DNA from: Candidatus Kaiserbacteria bacterium
GTDB taxonomy: Bacteria; Patescibacteriota; Minisyncoccia; Phycocordibacterales; UBA2100
DNA: 40,497 nucleotides
Reading direction: 5' to 3'
Assembly (NCBI GenBank): GCA_016204805.1
Contig: JACQKA010000039.1
Location: 1-40,497 of the forward strand
In this document: piece after piece, positions 39,701 to 40,497 of the stretch
How the letters are laid out: each line of letters begins with the position of its first letter
Position numbering within the stretch: the stretch's first letter is position 1
The notes under the pieces: model-generated
What the model saw: the letters and a program-made list of their open reading frames with translations, nothing else
The model's database searches: none
What the model was told of the DNA's origin: nothing
Translations under genes and position numbers: made by a program

Positions 39701-40497
39701 GTGGCAAAGAAAGACAACAAAGGAAGAAAACGACTCGTGCTCTTGGATGCGCACGCCATCATCCATCGCGCGTACCACGCGCTGCCGGAATTCACATCGA
39801 GCAAAGGCGAACCGACGGGTGGCTTGTACGGCCTGTCGTCCATGCTCATCAAACTCATTGATGAATTGAAGCCGGATTATCTGGTGGCGTGTTTTGATTT
39901 GCCCGGACCGACCCACCGCCATGATGTGTACGAAGAGTACAAAGCGAAACGCCTGAAAGCGGAAGATGCGTTGGTGGCACAGCTCAAACGCGCGCGTGAT
40001 GTGTTCACTGCGTTCGGTATTCCCATTATCGACTCGCCGGGGTTCGAGGCGGATGATTGTCTTGGTACTCTCGTGCAGAAATTCGCAGACCGCGACGATA
40101 TAGAGATCATCATCGCCTCCGGCGACATGGACACACTCCAGCTCGTCGACGACGACCGCGTGAAAGTCTTCACGTTCCGTAAGGGGCTTTCCGACACAGT
40201 AACGTACGACGAAAAAAAAGTACGTGAGCGATTTGGATTCGGACCGGAAGTATTACCGGACTACAAAGGTCTCCGTGGCGATCCATCGGACAACATCAAA
40301 GGGGTGAAAGGAATCGGAGAGAAAGCCGCGACGGATCTTTTGCTCGCGTTTGGCAGTATGAAAGGTATCTACGATACACTCGCAAAACACCCCGAGAAAT
40401 TTGCGGCAAAAGGCATCAAGCCGCGCGTGGTCGCATTACTCGAAGAAGGAAAAGACGACGCGATGTTCTCTATGATGCTCGCGACCATCCGCCGCGA
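39701..40497 (+). CDS. polA: DNA polymerase I, N-terminal part (runs off the window)
   Basis: The open frame from GTG 39701 covers 265 codons and continues past the window. It is the 5'-3' exonuclease domain: LVLLDAHAIIHRAYHALP, GGLYGLSSMLIKLIDELKPDYLVACFD, YKAKR, FGIPIIDSPGFEADDCLGTL, ASGDMDTLQLV, PDYKGLRGDPSDNIKGVKGIGEKAA. These metal-binding Asp clusters and the helix-hairpin-helix are intact. The GTG start is supported by TAGATT ending exactly 6 nt upstream, the spacing seen at several leaderless genes here. Whether the polymerase domain follows cannot be seen. Confidence 0.93.
   Translation, partial: MAKKDNKGRKRLVLLDAHAIIHRAYHALPEFTSSKGEPTGGLYGLSSMLIKLIDELKPDYLVACFDLPGPTHRHDVYEEYKAKRLKAEDALVAQLKRARDVFTAFGIPIIDSPGFEADDCLGTLVQKFADRDDIEIIIASGDMDTLQLVDDDRVKVFTFRKGLSDTVTYDEKKVRERFGFGPEVLPDYKGLRGDPSDNIKGVKGIGEKAATDLLLAFGSMKGIYDTLAKHPEKFAAKGIKPRVVALLEEGKDDAMFSMMLATIRR

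Noticed and set aside
1-40497. CRISPR array, insertion sequence or prophage
   Set aside because: I saw no regularly spaced direct repeats, no transposase, integrase or phage structural gene. The repeats found are single inverted repeats or one duplicated segment.

Overview
The window looks like a chromosomal segment of a Candidate Phyla Radiation (Patescibacteria) bacterium, most likely in the Parcubacteria group. This is an inference from gene content: a compact type IV secretion-like cluster (PrgI, TraC-like, VirB4, VirB2-like), many leaderless genes and many small unknown proteins. TGA is used as a normal stop, so the UGA-recoding CPR lineages are unlikely. The segment carries the ancestral replication-origin neighbourhood: rpmH-rnpA-yidC-khpB on the minus strand, divergent from dnaA-[oriC]-dnaN on the plus strand.

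Layout. 1-5.7 kb: a zinc-ribbon protein, a CCA-adding enzyme, tRNA-Arg and tRNA-Gly, a probable minus-strand ncRNA, a TrmB-type regulator with its own operator, a four-helix membrane protein and a YraN-like nuclease. 5.7-10.7 kb: tRNA-Pro abutting an ABC exporter, a DEAD-box helicase with a 46-residue zinc-ribbon protein overlapping its stop, and a single-chain LipB-LipA fusion. 10.8-19.0 kb: an NAD-salvage island. It has an NrtR-type regulator with a degenerate Nudix box, a methyltransferase, a nucleotidyltransferase, nicotinamidase (pncA), a vWA / PP2C phosphatase / protein kinase triad of the YegL-YegK-YegI (TerY-P) type, and nicotinate phosphoribosyltransferase (pncB). 19.0-21.3 kb: a membrane-anchored trypsin-like protease, three microproteins (one cysteine-rich and metallothionein-like), tRNA-Gly(TCC) and HU. 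21.6-27.6 kb: the type IV secretion-like operon. 27.6-32.2 kb: the origin region. 32.2-40.5 kb: PBP1A, ruvC, a transglutaminase-like cysteine protease, ruvB, a cluster of four very long inverted repeats, a PilB/GspE-type ATPase, tsaE and the start of polA.

The strongest new signal is the NAD island. Three operators with the same architecture (TAGTGTA-like half site, 5-bp spacer, TACACTA-like half site) sit on the promoters of nrtR, of the pncA-vWA-PP2C-kinase unit, and of pncB. The same regulator would therefore control two NAD-salvage steps and a phospho-signalling triad lying between them. I infer a system that couples cellular NAD or ADP-ribose level to protein phosphorylation. A second theme is start-site architecture: many genes have a -10 box ending 6-8 nt before the start codon, as expected for leaderless mRNAs. 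A third is the density of long intergenic inverted repeats, at least eight in 40 kb, two of them clearly members of one family.
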